Of a DNA stretch of 64,000 nt, positions 49,188 through 63,800 are shown piece after piece. Origin of the DNA: Linepithema humile (lineage: Eukaryota > Arthropoda > Insecta > Hymenoptera > Formicidae); NCBI RefSeq assembly GCF_040581485.1, contig NC_090132.1, forward strand, positions 17,851,411 to 17,915,410, read 5' to 3'. The stretch's first letter is position 1; each line of letters begins with the position of its first letter. The translations under genes and the position numbers were made by a program. Under the pieces are notes generated by a model, which saw nothing but the letters and a program-made list of their open reading frames with translations, made no database searches and was not told the DNA's origin.

Positions 49188-52100
49188 ATAATCCTGTTTC
49201 TTGGATATTTTACACTTATTTCTTATCATTCTTATACTTTTTTCTTGTTTCTTTTTTTAGATTTTATCGCGAAAATGTGTGAGATGTATAGGCAATATTT
49301 TCGCATGCGTCATATGATTTGAAGAATTTTTAAAGTTGAAAAACGGCTCTTTTGTATGTATGTGTGTGTGAGTGTGTGTGTGAGTGTGCTCGTTCAGATT
49401 TACAACTTATCTATAGAATTTATCGGACATCTGTGAGAATATATAGCTATCGCTGTATAAATTCTCAGTTAAATCTGTATACCAAGATATTCAAGATTCT
49501 TCTTGACGAAGAAAATTTTTCTCGTTTGATACATTAATCATCATTGAATTTTGCGATTTACAAATTTTTTTTCGGTACATTATATTAATATGATAAATTA
49601 TATATTAATTGAAGATTTTATTTAAAATATAAACGAGAATAATAGATAATAATACAATTTAATATATTAATTGATTCTTACTTTTCTTTTTTAATTACTC
49701 TCTCCATGCTAGGTGGCTTATCATTATTCATAAGCTGGCGCACGTGACCATCCAATATTTCGCGGACGATGACAATCTATTCAGACAGAACGCTATATGT
49801 AGTACTTTCCGTATGTTTCTCGATTTCCTATTCTGCTTCGCTTTTTTTATCCGCTATTGTTGGTATACAATCGTTATATGCATACTACTGAGTTTGAGAT
49901 ACAGATTAGAAACATAAAACTTGGCTTTAGTAAAACAAAAATAAAAATAGTTCAACTGGAATCGATGTGCCTTTAAAAATAAAATTAAAATTGTACACAT
50001 TTGTGTTCAAAGTTGCCAACATGACTATCATTTAGCACAGAGATAGAAAATAAATTTATCGAGACAGAGAGGGAGAGAGAGAGTGGTTACTTCATATAAA
50101 ATTGCTATCGGAATGGAAAAATATCATTACAAGTAAAACAAAATGAACATTTAAACAGTTGAACATTTGAAAGTGCAGTTAAATAATATTTTATTAAATT
50201 ATTTTTCTATCTATAGTTTTTGCCGAAAGGGAATTTACTATATTTTTTATATTTCCCGGATTTTCGTACAAAGACAGAATAATGACAATCGATTTTTAAG
50301 TATATGACATTGTATTTTTTTGGAGAGAAATCTATGACTGTGATGGAATTTCTAAGTCCATTTCAACATGACTGATTTATGGGCTCCTTTTATCAGGATG
50401 TCGACGAATTTCGCAAACTATTACTCTTCGTGAACGTTTCTGATCGACGGTGTCGCTGGGCCTATCGGTAGCAGGGAGCTTTTCAATTGAGCACAGCTGT
50501 CGTATGTTACTGATAAAAAGACTGTAAGACTGACGTGATAGCGTACATATGCGTACATATATATATACATATGCGCGGCGTGTATCGTATCGAATAGACA
50601 GTAACGTTGCCTCCACCGGCAGCAGATGGTTCCGCTATTGATGTATACCTGACTACCTAGGCTCTACCGTACTCACCAACTCGATTTTTCTTCCTCGCCT
50701 GCTCTCTTTCGGCGAGATCCGTCGATTGCAATATACTTTCCTTAAATTCGCGAGTCCCGGAGGGGAAGAGAACCGTTTCGAGACTGAAATCTAATTTTCC
50801 TTGTATCTGCTTCGTACTTCTGCGCTTTAAAGTTGTCCAACTACGTTCCACATCAATAACATCGATATTCCATCTATTGCGTATGAATCGTTATTTTCTG
50901 ACATTCCCGTTGCATCACGTGTGTAAATCGTGACTTCTGGGCTTATCTTAAATTCAACAAGGGTTGATACCAATATATATAATACGTGTGCAAAAATTTC
51001 GTTTATGTTGCGTTTTTGTTTATGTTTTCTTTTTCTTTTTTAATCGAGAAAGACGTCGTATACAGCATTTATTTCTTTTCCCGTTTTCTTTTTTGAGACC
51101 GTCGATTGTCGGAACATCTCGTTGTATCATGGTAGTTTTGCTATACGTATCTGAAACTCGAGAAAACGGAGAGCAGATTCAGGAATTGGAACTAGTCGCG
51201 TACACCTTTCTTAGCGAGATCTCCCGCGCCATTTCATTTGCGCTCGACGTCCTTGCACAGCGTTCTCGCAAGGAGTGCAAGGAAGATAGCGGGTAACGTA
51301 CAATTGCAATGTACACGCCAATTTCGAGATAACGGGCCGACCGAGTAATTCGACCGACCACGTGAAATGGTAGAATGAAATCATAATTATAATGTCACGT
51401 TTGCGGCAAATTTCGCTAGTAATTTAAGTGAAGCAATACCCTCGTTCAAGCGATTAGAATTCGAATCTCTTACAAAAGATTATTGCAAATATGATGAATA
51501 TATGTAAATATGTAAAAAAAACTTTGGAATTAATTAATATTAATTAAAAAAGACAAGTTAAAGGTATAAAATAAAAGATTATTAGTTACAAAAAGTAATA
51601 ACTCGAAAGAAAGAGTAGAAAATAGATTTATTCTGTCATTTTGCAGAAATAAGAATATACCTAAGAATGTACTAGAAGTTGTACTAATATATACGCGTTT
51701 ACATAATGGGTGTGAGAGCTACATTTATATAACAAAATGATAAATTTGGTTGAAATAGCTTTAGTTAATGCGATGTATAATTGAGCTTATTAGAGGCGTT
51801 CCTGTAATAGAGTTTCTGTTAAATACGTGATTACCTCTAATAAAACTTAAACTAATCATTTAATGTAGTTAAATATAATAAAATCTATTTTCAAAATGGT
51901 AATAATAACACAATAATGATAATTTAATTTATATAACACAGTCTATATTAATACTGATAATTAACAGGTCCCCGATTTCTTTTAGAACTCTAAGTATATT
52001 TAATTCGACATAGATAATTTCATTATATTAAATAATGTTCAGTCTATTAAATCTATTGAATGTAGCATTAAACAAATATATATGTATATATTTCCTTGAT

Positions 52101-53191
52101 CTGTCGTCCGTTTGAACATTGAATAGAATGAAAATATTCGCGATGAAAGAATCGTTTGTGCAGTATGTAATATGCATGATAACAGTATGATTTTATAAAG
52201 TCATTACATACGGAGGCTATGGACTGTTATAGAACAGTGCATCAATCCCGAAATAATACATCCAGAGAGCCCAATTTAAAAATCGAAACGACGGGATGGA
52301 ATTCAAATTGCTTCGGTCTGATTGTGATAAAAAATACATTCGATATTGAGTATCGTACGCGAACTGGACGCTGCGACATACACACAAGCGGCGCGGATTC
52401 GATATAAAAAGTAAAGTATAATAATATTCATTAGATCTCTCAGCCTTTCGCCGGTAACTGAAATCTGCCGGCCATGTGGAACGAACCTTTTGCTGTGATT
52501 AACGCGTCATATTTATTCATTCCTCTTTTGCATGTAAATGCCCGTCATTTACATTGACTGACTAATTGCAATTATATCGTAACGCGGTTCCAAACAGTGT
52601 AAAAGCATCAATTCCGTCGAGAATACACAAGGCACATCGTATCCATGCCGCGCGGTCCGCACAGACGAACTAATACAGTAAACTCAGACTATCTCCCGTC
52701 TATCTCATCTTAACTTTGGTGTTTGTCCTCAAAACTCGTTGTCGTGCCAGTTCAATGTAAAGCTAAGCACCATCAGAAGGCACATGGAAGTTTCGGTGAG
52801 GCTGTTACATAGCGTCGCATATTCCGGTACAAGGGGAGAAAAATAACACTTCGTGATTGATGGGGTTCAGGAATTAATGTCGTATATGAAAGAGCGGCTG
52901 AATGCGTGCTGAAATGTGACACATTCACGTCATATCGAGTGAGTAATACGTCTATTTTCACATTGTTTGACTTGTATTCTGCATTACAGCTACCATGCAT
53001 AATCGGCTAAAATTACTTCATTAATAACTGATAAATAAAGAAAATTAGTGCGTAAGGTGTCTATTATATTTTGTAAATTTTCTTCATTTTTAACGCGTTT
53101 CTCATAACAGATGAGTAAGAACGAAGTAAGAACGAATGAAATGAAACTAAAATTTGCAACTAAAGATATTTGTATAACTTAAAAAATATCA

Positions 53192-53234
<43 letters not shown>

Positions 53235-54683
53235 TGCGCGTGCGTGTCCAAATGAAAGATTAACATTTTTTCGCCACGCTGCTTTAATATCAAACGCACT
53301 GTTTTAATATCAACAGCTATATTTATTTATTTACTTTATTAGCTTTATGTTTTGGTTATCTTCCCGTTTGATTATTAACAACATATCATCTGTCATTCAA
53401 TATTTCCAAGCACGTGCAGAATTAAGTTTCTAAATACAATATTCATATCTAAAGTGAGCGGAAAGAGAGAAGGTAGTGGTCGCTCCTCGCAAGGACTGCT
53501 TCCCGGGCTGGTCGAACGGCGCGAACGTTTGTCCGAAATATGAGGGGGTGTTTAGGGACCACCCGCTATTCCCACTCCAATTCAAGTAATGGAGTCTGAA
53601 ACATTCCTCTCACACTCCCTTCTATCCGCCGTCTCTCTTCTCCGTATACGCTTCTCTCTATCTTGGACGGAGCGTGCCTCGACGGCCAAGCCGCCTATCG
53701 CTGTCTTACGTTTGTAGCTATCAGCATAAATACGCTGACGAAGTTAAGAGTTAAAGAGCAAGCGCTCTTTGTAAATTCTAAGAGTTCATCGTTTTATCTA
53801 GTACCGCACAGAACACCCCAAAGTTTCAACGTGCGCTAAGTACTCGCAATCGACATTTTCGTAATTCTAAAGCGTGTTCTTAATTGGCTAGAAGTTTTAA
53901 AACCGAGCAATTTACTAAGAACCTCATAAATTTAACGTTTTATCCTTTCTAGATGCATTTGTGCAGTTAACACACTATGACGCCAGTTGGCATATTTTTC
54001 TATATATTGTATTTATAGCGTCAACAGAAGCGTATATTTTATTGCAAATAAATATCTCATTTCTACAACATTTCTGATATTACATCCGATAGATATCTGT
54101 CAATTGATATCTATTTTGGTATCCGATATTATGCGTTGTTTATTATGTTTATGAGAAATTTATTTCCACGTGAGTGAAAACATTCGGTTTCGCGCGAAGA
54201 AATAATAAATAAATAAACAATCTGACACACAAACGGTATCTAACTTTAAATTTTACGGAAATGCAAATTAATTTTACTATACGGATATATATTTATTTTC
54301 TTTCTAATATATAATTTTTATTTCGGACTGTTCCACATATTCGGTTTTTATTATCTTTCAACCAATGCGCGCTAGATTCTGTTTCAATGAAGTGATATCA
54401 ATCTTTTTGCAAGTGTGATGTGAAGGTAACGCAGTCACGTCATTCTCCCAGGCAACTCATCATCGCGCTCGTAGCAAGGACAGAAAAGTCAATTCTTGTT
54501 ACGTGTGTCACGTACATTGAAACACAATCTTCGTACCTGACCGGCGATAGGGGTACGTGTCTGGAACTAAATCCGTTCTACAGGTCGATAAACGAAACGT
54601 ATATCGTATGCATCTGATATTATATCTTATATTCCGCGCTATTTTCACGTTTAAATTTATCCATTATAAATATTTGTTTTGCA
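49188..54683. other. Non-coding stretch
   Basis: No supportable gene. It contains a TG-rich microsatellite at about 49356-49388, a catata-rich patch near 50545-50575 and a long (GT)n array at 53195-53247. A GC-richer patch at 53460-53720 is without a clear frame. Open frames of 110 codons or fewer match nothing that I know. Confidence 0.5.
53195..53247. repeat. (GT)n microsatellite passing into (CG/TG)n
   Basis: About 36 bases of pure GT pass into mixed cgcgtgcgcgtgcgtg. Alternating purine-pyrimidine throughout. Confidence 0.95.
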
Positions 54684-54750
54684 AATATACAGGTGTATTA
54701 AAAAATGTCACAACGTTATTTTTTTAATATTATTTTTTTAATATGTTTAT
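54684..54750. mobile_element. Fragment of a second element with an atatacagg end
   Basis: atatacaggtgtattaaaaaatgtcacaacg begins with the same word as the neighbouring element's end and resembles the CAGGGTGTAT-type ends of related insect transposons. Only one end is visible, so it may be a truncated insertion interrupted by the element at 54751. Confidence 0.35.
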
Positions 54751-55662
54751 ATATACAGGGTGTCCCACATTGAGCGCATCGTACGGTAATAGCACATTCC
54801 TGAGACTATTTTGAGATGAAAATCCTAATACCAAAATGTCGAGGCTATAATAGTTTTTAAATAGAAAGTATTTAAGGATGTTTAGTACCTATTTTTGAAA
54901 TATTAGGAACTTGACAAAAATTTTACAGATTGTTCTTACATATGTTCGGAGACTTATGACAAAATCCGGAGTCGATTCACTGAAGCAATAAAAAATTATA
55001 AGGATTTTAGTTTGCAACGAATTTACCCGTGACTTTATGGAAAACGTGTAACCGTGTTGATTTAAGTGGTTAAAATGGATAGAAAAAATTTTTTTTTGTT
55101 GAAGAAGTTTCTTTTTATACACTTTTGTGGTCACTATTTTTCCTTTCCATCGATCCTACTTTTGGCATTGAATAAACAGAACTAACCTTTATCCGCACGT
55201 CAAGCATAATTCAGAAGATTCGAAAATTCTCAGAAAAAAAACAACAGAAATTTAAAAGTACATTTCTGCACTCTACTTATGAATCAATGATAAGAATCTG
55301 TTTTTATTATTCAAACTATGTGAGAAGAGCATATATTCGTCAAAATCGAATTTCAGTAATTTCTTGCTACGATTGTACGTACAAAACATCCTTAAAGTTG
55401 ATTAATTAAGTTGCTCCAAATTCGAGCGCTCAGGCATGGCATGTATTGCATAAAAATTAGAGTACTTTCAGATGTCAATTTGTTTTTAAATTAGATATAA
55501 CTTTACCTACAATAAAAAACAAAGATAGATGAATATCTGAAGACACCTTCATTACTGTGCAATGTACCATACCTAAACGCATGAATTTGGAACGACTTGA
55601 TTATTATAGCCTCGATATTTTGGTATTGAGATTTTCATTTCAAAATGATGTATCCTGTATAT
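54751..55662. mobile_element. Non-autonomous DNA transposon with CAGGGTGTCCC-type ends
   Basis: The left end reads atatacagggtgtcccacat. The right end is the reverse complement of atatacaggatacatcattt. After an extra segment of about 40 bases in the left arm, both arms share gatgaaaatc, taccaaaat, and tcgaggctataata. Terminal TA on each side fits insertion at TA, as for Tc1/mariner elements. The 910-bp body has only an 81-codon minus frame (54889-55134) with no transposase motif, so it must depend on an enzyme made elsewhere. Such ends are, from general knowledge, common in ant genomes and are often paired with DUF4817-type transposases like the relic at 29331. Confidence 0.75.
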
Positions 55663-57529
55663 AAGATTTATAAGCCAATTTTTTAAACCAGCGGAACTTG
55701 GACTGTTTATTAATTTATTATATTTATTGATAATACCACGCTCTTTTTTGGAAAAGATTATAATAATTATCAATTATTCTTATTTGTTGAGATAAACAGA
55801 TTTTTAGGAATAATGGCATTTCGTTTTTATATGTCTCAATACACGGATTTTCGTAAGAAATGATGTTTTAATAATTAATATAAATTGGAAAAGGTTAATT
55901 GGTTATTATCATCTATTTCTACCTGTCTCTAACAGATGAGTTCTTCAAAAATTAGTTGAACAGAAATTTAATGCGGTTCACGTTTTAAATGTTTCAAGTA
56001 TCACTCAAAATTTCAACCAACGACAGAATTAAATATTCTGAAGATTTCAACTATTATACCGAAAAATCTTTCTTAATTGTGTAATAAGTATTAAAAAAAA
56101 ATTGTTTCATATAACAGATGTTTAAACAATGAGGTAATATCTGAGACGTTATAAATAGTGATTAACTATTAATACTGATTGTGAGAATTACAAAGCAAAA
56201 TAAAATGCGAAATAATGTCTCAAGTAATAATATTTAGCATTACACAATGAATATTTGAAGTCATTCTCAAAATATTCTTATTATAAGATATCTGATCTGT
56301 ATTATCGTAAAACTTAACTAACAGCTAACGTTTTCTCATGTGTAATAATCGATTTTCTTTCCATCTCCAATATATAAAATTCTAATCTACCGCAGAATCC
56401 TCATAGTAGTAATGATGAGCGTCACTGATACGCCAAAAAGGACTAACGCGCTCATAAAAAGGGAGGATATGAAATCGATAAGAATCGTCGAATAAGTATA
56501 AGGAACTCCCGAACCTTTCCGGCTATCGTAAAAGCGTACGGAGCCTTACGTATCCAACCAATACGAGTCGATTGAGATCGCTAGATGAATAAGAGCGCCA
56601 AATCCTCAAGTCGCCCAGAAGAAATACAGCGCGAGCTCAGCCGGAGCTTCCGAAGATCGCAGACGATCGAAACTATCGACTGCGCTCTCGCGCGCGCGCG
56701 CACGCGACGACCGTGAATTTCTAGCAGATACTGAAATTGATACAGAGCTTCTATTGATAACAATCCCTGCGCACGTTCGGAGCTATCATAACTGAAAATC
56801 CTCCGTGATTGCGGCGAATATATAAAGGATATATTTGTGCTTCACTGAAGTAAACTATAAATTCGTAGATAAATCAACCGATGATAATACCGTCTCACAT
56901 GTAAGTCTGAAAATATGATGTTCTTAAAAATAACGATGTTTTATTAAAAAAAAGAATATTGGTGTGCGTAAAAGTATATTTTATTTAACATTTAACTGTA
57001 AATAATTAATTGATTGAACAACGAATATTTCGTATTAATCTTAATTGTTGATTTGAATAGTCACGTTAATAATTACAATAATTGCGCAATAATAAATTAT
57101 CTCGTTTTACAATATTTCAGTAGTCTCGCAGAAACTCAAGATAAATATTCGTTAATATACAGAGTCACGTTTAATTTCTTTGAAAGTTTTAATTTGAATT
57201 ATAGTTGGCATATATCGATTTGTTTGCGAGAAATGAATTCGGAACAAGCATCAAGCGACGTCAAATTATGGTCGATGTTTATCGGGGGAAGAGTGATGCG
57301 ACAGGACGCTTCTCCGAGAGAAGCCGTCCGGATTGCGTTTTTTTTTTTTCCGCGGACGCACACGTATCTCTGCATGAGTACTTTTTGCATAATTGCAAAA
57401 AAGTCCGGTGCGAAGGGCAGCCCGAAGTGGCAGTTGCTCCGCGCGTTGGTTTAGCGCCATATAAATCGCGCTGCAAAGTGCTGCTCACCAATACGGTCGG
57501 TCATAGCGTTACGCGAATGTGTGAATACT
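55663..57529. other. Non-coding stretch
   Basis: AT-rich to about 56.4 kb, then a GC-richer patch with a (CG)n run at 56689-56700 and a T12 run at 57338-57349. The frames at 57014-57537 are open in several phases on both strands, so I do not call them. Confidence 0.5.
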
Positions 57530-57870
57530 ACGTGTGAATGACGCGCCTTAGGAAAACGCATGTACAATGGTCTGGTCTGGTGTGACGAGCGAGTCTGCAT
57601 CTACACGTGGTCTGTCGAGGTATCAACCGCCGTGTATGCACGGGAGTGCTCACACCCATGCGATCCCCGCAAGCGTGTGCGGTTGCGCGCATTCGCTCAT
57701 ATATATATGTAGTTACACACGCGCGCCCGAGCTTACGTAATTAATCCCGCGTGAGACTGCACGGACGCGCCGCACTAATTACCCGCTTCGCGCTCGACCG
57801 CCTACCGCCGCGTGTGTGCGGACACGTATGCACTCACGCGTGTGAAAATCACGCCTGCATGTATATAGAC
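57530..57870. other. CG/CA/TG-rich block
   Basis: About 340 bases are dense in acgcg, cgtgtg, cacacg and similar words, with many short alternating purine-pyrimidine runs. There is no long frame. This composition is typical of Z-DNA-prone or CpG-island-like DNA; either role is inference. Confidence 0.5.
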
Positions 57871-60800
57871 CAAAACCGTGACTATATATTTTAATCGTGG
57901 ATAATTAACTTTTGAAGTAGACACGCGAGGAGATAGGAAATGCGAAATATCCATATTCTGTTTTTAATCTGCAAAATCAAGTTCGTATTTAATTTCACGC
58001 GCGTTCATAATATTGTCGCTATTCCCAACTATACAAAGTAATCGAATGTAACTGTTATTTTTACCACTAGCAATTGTGTGACTGTCAAAATACTCTTAAA
58101 ATAAGCGACGTGACGATTCAAAAATTTTATTCTCATCTTTAAATATACATCTTATTTTCGTCTTCTCATTTTCTCATATTCTCATGTTTAAATATTGTGA
58201 TTTTTGCGATCGTTACATATGTCACATTACGAGCGCAAGAAAAAATAGTTTATTGAGTTTATCTGCATTTTAAATCGCTATATTGCTTTTATTTTTTTTT
58301 ACTTTATTGGAGATATTATGTTATTCCAACAATATTTCTCTAATCTTTGTATGGATTGTCAAAAAGTGTCAAAAAGATTGACAAGAGTGACAACTGTCCT
58401 GAATTGTTAAAGAGGAGAAAGAGAGGGAGAGAATATGCTTGACAAGACAGTACACGAGGCAGATTTTAAAATTTTAATAAAAAGCGATCAGAGGGAGTCG
58501 ATTCGCAGACTGCGGAGATAAGCAGGTAAGACTTTACCTCGATATCGTTGCGAAAAGAGTCTTCTCTTGAGGTATGCAGTCATTGGAGGTGAACGAGCTG
58601 GCAGAAACGATACCAACTGAGTTCCACTGACCCGTGTAACGTCCGGACAGCCTCCCTCTATCTGTACTTTACAATCGAGGGTTTTATTGAAATCTCCCCG
58701 CTCTCTCTCCCTATATAAACTCCAAGAGACATTTTTATCTGTCGGATAAATTCTCCCGGGTCCTCGGTACGTCTCCCCGGCACCGCTGGAAAGAGCGGTA
58801 AAGAATCTCCTGCAGGGGGTGAGGAGACGGTCCGGACGGCCCAGAGGGATGGTGGAAAGAGCGACACCAGCTTTGCACTCGGCGAGAAATTATTGGCGAG
58901 ATATGAAGGGGCCAAAGTTACGGCTGATAAACCGAACATACGTTTGAAAATCGTATATGAGGCTTCCCCGCGGAATTTATGCGAAACCCACCTGATTCTT
59001 CAGCCGTTTGCCTGAATTCGTCCGAATAATTTAACGGTCAATCGCCGTCCTTGGCGAATGATTTCGGTATTGATAAATCTCAGGAACGTTATTGTATCAT
59101 CATGATTGCGATAATTATTATAAAAAGCATTATTGAAACAGTCTTTGTAGAATTTAGATTAACTTTTCTTACTTTTTATTTAATTAAATTCAGTTTTCCT
59201 CTTAAATTAAATTAAATTTTGTTTCTCCTCTCTTAAAAAATATTGTTTAAAAGTTTATATCTTATATAAAGAATTAAAAATGTCTGAATTTTTTCTCACT
59301 GCTGGAAAATTTTGTCTTTTATAATAAATTGCCGGTGCAATTTATCTGTTTCGATCGACTAATAAATTTAACAAAATATATTTAATATTTGAAGAAAAAT
59401 CTGGGTTGAAATATGTTTTAGATTGATACCATATTTTGCATAAACTTGTACGAAGCACGGAAACAATACGTCAGATGCTCCATTTAATAACCAATCGTAT
59501 ATTATTAATTATGAAATATACATTGTACAACTCGATATTATATAACACGGATATTCCGTCGCGTGAACTTCGATCGTGGAAGACGTCCATTCAATATGTA
59601 TGCTGAGATATATAGCACGTCCAAAGTGCAGTAGGACACGGCACTATTAATAACCTGTGCCAAACTTGCACAATTTGAGATGCAATGAAATTATTTGTGG
59701 AACGATAGCTACTGCGCATAGAAAATTTAATCCATATTTCAGTCTATATCTTTCAAGATTGTTATGTACCAAAATACAAAAAAAATTTTATTTTTTGTTA
59801 ACATGATTATAGATATATTGACTGTGACATGAATAATTTTCTAGTCTCGTCTGCTTCAATGTAGTCTGTGCATGTGGACAGCGAAGTAAAAATTTTTTAA
59901 TGCAATTAATGTTTAGCGCGAAATCCCGTTTTATATCTCGTCGCTTCGCATCAATATCAAGTGCAGATTTCTATTTTCGTCGCACTTATGTGTCACGAGC
60001 GCAAATAACGCTTTCAAAGGAACGGATCGATCCTCGAGATGTCAGCGACTTGGCGCAACGTATCGGCTAAAGTGTCTCCTATCTGTTGCAGATGCAACTC
60101 GTAAGATGCGCACGTCGTCGGGATGCAGACACGTCGTATCCTCGAAAGCTTCTGCTACTGGCAATTTCGCAAATGCGCGAAGACGCATCGTGAACGGCTT
60201 ACTGCCATTCTCTTTCTCGTTCATCTATTACTCCTTTGTTTCCCAAGTTTATTGTTTACTCTATAATGCTTATTAACAAGCCATTTTGCGAATTAAACTA
60301 AAAGTTTGTCAAATTGGTATCGTTGTGAGGCATAACGGTGTACTTTTGGAATCGGTCGCGGAATACAGGCATGCTTAAGCAATTTAATTCTAAATTATTT
60401 ATTTCTAAAAGTGGTTTTCAATTATTTAATTATAGATGATTAAATACAAGTTGACATATATTGTTAACGCATAATTAAAATTATTTCTTTGCTAAACGAT
60501 ACCGCAAATTTAATTTTCCGATTTATATGAATTCGACGTATGTCGACGTATGTTAGGCTGTGTCGAATAAAATACGACGTATGTGGAAGCGCGTACAGCT
60601 GCGCTTATGCGAAATTGGAAACACGCGAAACCGAGAAATTTTCAGCATTTATGCGCAAATTCAATTCGGAACTAACGCACGTGGGGACTATAAATATCAA
60701 TTTGCCCAAAATATCCAACATGATATACAACTCCGGGACGCACACAACAGACAGTGCGTCGCGAGAGAGTTGCATGCTGAATTTATAAAGTTTACTGCCG

Positions 60801-63800
60801 TGTCTTCGCGTGCGCGGCATAACGTGTGAGTGAAGATGTTGCAGTTGCAATTCGCACCGTTTTCGATATAATAATGATGTCCCTAGGATGATCTTCTCGC
60901 CAGCTGTTTAACGGGCTTCTTATTATGCGTTCGCTTGTTTTCGCGTAAACTCTGATTTCAGACTCCTCGATCCGTTCAATGTTTGCTCTGTATATTTGTA
61001 ACAATATTATGGTTGTTGCGCGGAGAATACAACGACCATAAATTATCTCACGTGATTCAGCAAAGATAATTATGCAATGTTAGCAGTACGGAGGTGCATC
61101 GAATCAATTTACATTCTGAGAAATAAATTCGGACACGCGCCCACGTGTTTACACCATGAGAGAGCCATTATACGTTTATATCATTATTGCTAGGCTTGAA
61201 TATTCGCGAAACAACAGCGCGTGCCGGCTGCAATCCGACCAGGCTTAATAATTTGATTAATTGCAACGCATGCCGTTTCTCTTCCCGTGTTTAATTTGAA
61301 TCAATTCTCTGTATACCTGGGATTACCGCGCCGTGTTGTGTAAGAGAAATTCCGCCACTTGTCGTTGAATGTTATCTCGTGTCTTCATGCGGTTAGCATA
61401 GTAAAGAGAAGTTCACATGAGAATTGCCTATTTAGAAAAAAAATAAGACAGCTATTTATAGGACATTTAATCGCCTTTTTAAAGACTTCTACGTCGGAAT
61501 AATTTAACTTTCTAATATAATTTTGATACGGCCAATATCTCTTAATAATTTTTATCCGGATTGTATGTGACTTTACACACTAGTAGGATAAAATATTCAG
61601 CTTGTTAAAAAAATGCAGATAGTTATGGCGGTATTTCAACGGCTATTTCAGATTACAGTAAGAAGTCTAATTTCTAATAATGTTTCCGTTCGCGCTTATA
61701 TATGCAAATAATCTTTCGAGCATACTTTTTGGATCGGAAATGGAGGCGGAGCTGTAAGTTGCGGCAGACTGTGAAAAGCATCTATAATTCAGGTTACGAG
61801 TGTGGAACAGCGGAATCAGGAAATAGCCCGGGCAGTCTTGGGAAAGGAAGGGGGTGGTGGAAGATAAACCCTTGGAATAAAAAAGAGAATGGGTTCAAAG
61901 AAATGGCGAGAGAATATCGCGTAAGACAGAAACCAAGATGGAAATTAAGGATGAAAAGGGAGGAAAGAAATAGGGAGCGCGAACGCAGGTTACCGTTTGG
62001 AGGTCCAAGTGCGTCTGAGAGGCCAGTAATTTCTTTTTATATCCATTCGGCTCGATTCGAGCCGTTGCTTTTACACTTTCAACCCCCATATTTATCGTTC
62101 ACGACCTTAACACTTTGCTAGAGATTGCGCGACAGAGTTTTCTCGTCATAGGAGCTTGGAAATAAAGTTTTGCTCGTGAAAATGATTCGTGCGTTAGTAT
62201 TTTTATCGTTCAACATGTTCAGATTGCACATAGCTAGCTTGAAACAAAAATGTTTGCGTTTTGATTATATTAATTTTGATTGTACCGATCATATTAATCA
62301 TATAGTACGCTTTCCTTTTTATTAGTTTAAGAACAACGTAGGAATTAAATAAATTTTTTTATTAATTTGATAATACAAAAATATATAAAGATGATAATCT
62401 TTATATTTAAATCTAAAAAAAATAAAAACTAATGCTTTATTTTAATATCAAATTTAGCTAATCAAATTGAATCAGATTTTATCGATTATAAATCGAATGT
62501 AAATTAAATTATTATGATATTAGAATAATCAGAAAATTTATTCGAATTTTCTCATTTATTTTTATCAAAAAATTTGAAAGAACTTTTTGATCAATTCAAT
62601 ATAACATTCGTATCTGTCAAGTAGTCTAAAATTGAATATTAATGATGATACCATCAAATAAAATATCACATTTGAAAGGCAGTAGCATTATGCTATAGAC
62701 GCGTTGTTAAATTGCAACGTAATGATGTATTGTCTTTTCGATGATCTGAAAATATTAATGCGATCAACCACCAGCCATCATTAATCAATGATGTGCCGTT
62801 TTTGTCTGCTTTTTGCCGTTATATCCTAATTATGTTACACACGAGTAAATTGCATAAAGTGACCGCAATCCATAATTATTACACCCGTATCATTGCATTC
62901 ACTTAATTGCTAGCGTTTTATTCCGTAATATATCGATGTGAATAAAATTGGTCAGCGCATCCGAAATACGTATAATAACTGCCCGGTGCAAATTTACAAT
63001 GCGTACCTTTGATTCAAAATTACAAAGATTTAGCTTACGCATTAATATGCATTAGTTAAATCTTGTCATTTCGAATTGATGATTTTGTGCATAAAACGAA
63101 ATTTGCAGTATTTATAAGAATGTTAAGAAACCATAAACACAAATTAAATCAACAACATGTGATATTCAATTATGGCGTAAATGGTTTGTACAAAAATGGA
63201 TGGAAAAACTCTGGAAATATACGGATTGCATACAATCAAATATGAATGCACACGTATATTTTGCGATAGTAATTATCATTAAAAAGCATGCAGGTTCTGC
63301 AAACATAATACGCAAACGGAAAAATTTCAAGTAATAATGCACATAATTATTGAAAAACCGCGAAGAAATAAAATATTTACTCAAGATAAGACATACATAG
63401 GTAAGATAATATCCTAGAACTGATGAATATAAAGAAGCGATATGTAAAACAAGCATAATAATATGGATATTTGCGCAACAAATTGGAAAACTACATGCAG
63501 GCCGTCTGTAAAATAGAAATTATTTACAAAAATAATTAAAAATATTTGTGATAAGAAACAATAGATTTTAGTATAATATTTTAATACTTTCTGCAAATAA
63601 AATTATATATATCGCAATATAGAATCCAGTATTACCAGTAAGGAGCGCGTCCTCCTACAATTAATTTGCTAATTCTAATAAGCGATATCAGAAAGCAAAC
63701 ATTTCTGTAATTATCCGACATTTGGTCATCGCTGACGCATATTTTATGGTATGACATAACTTATGCTCCTATTTTCCCATGCTGCGTTATCGCGTTGCGC

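Noticed and set aside
60540..60850. Two plus frames and one minus frame of 81-89 codons
   Set aside because: Simultaneous openness in several phases points to chance lack of stops.
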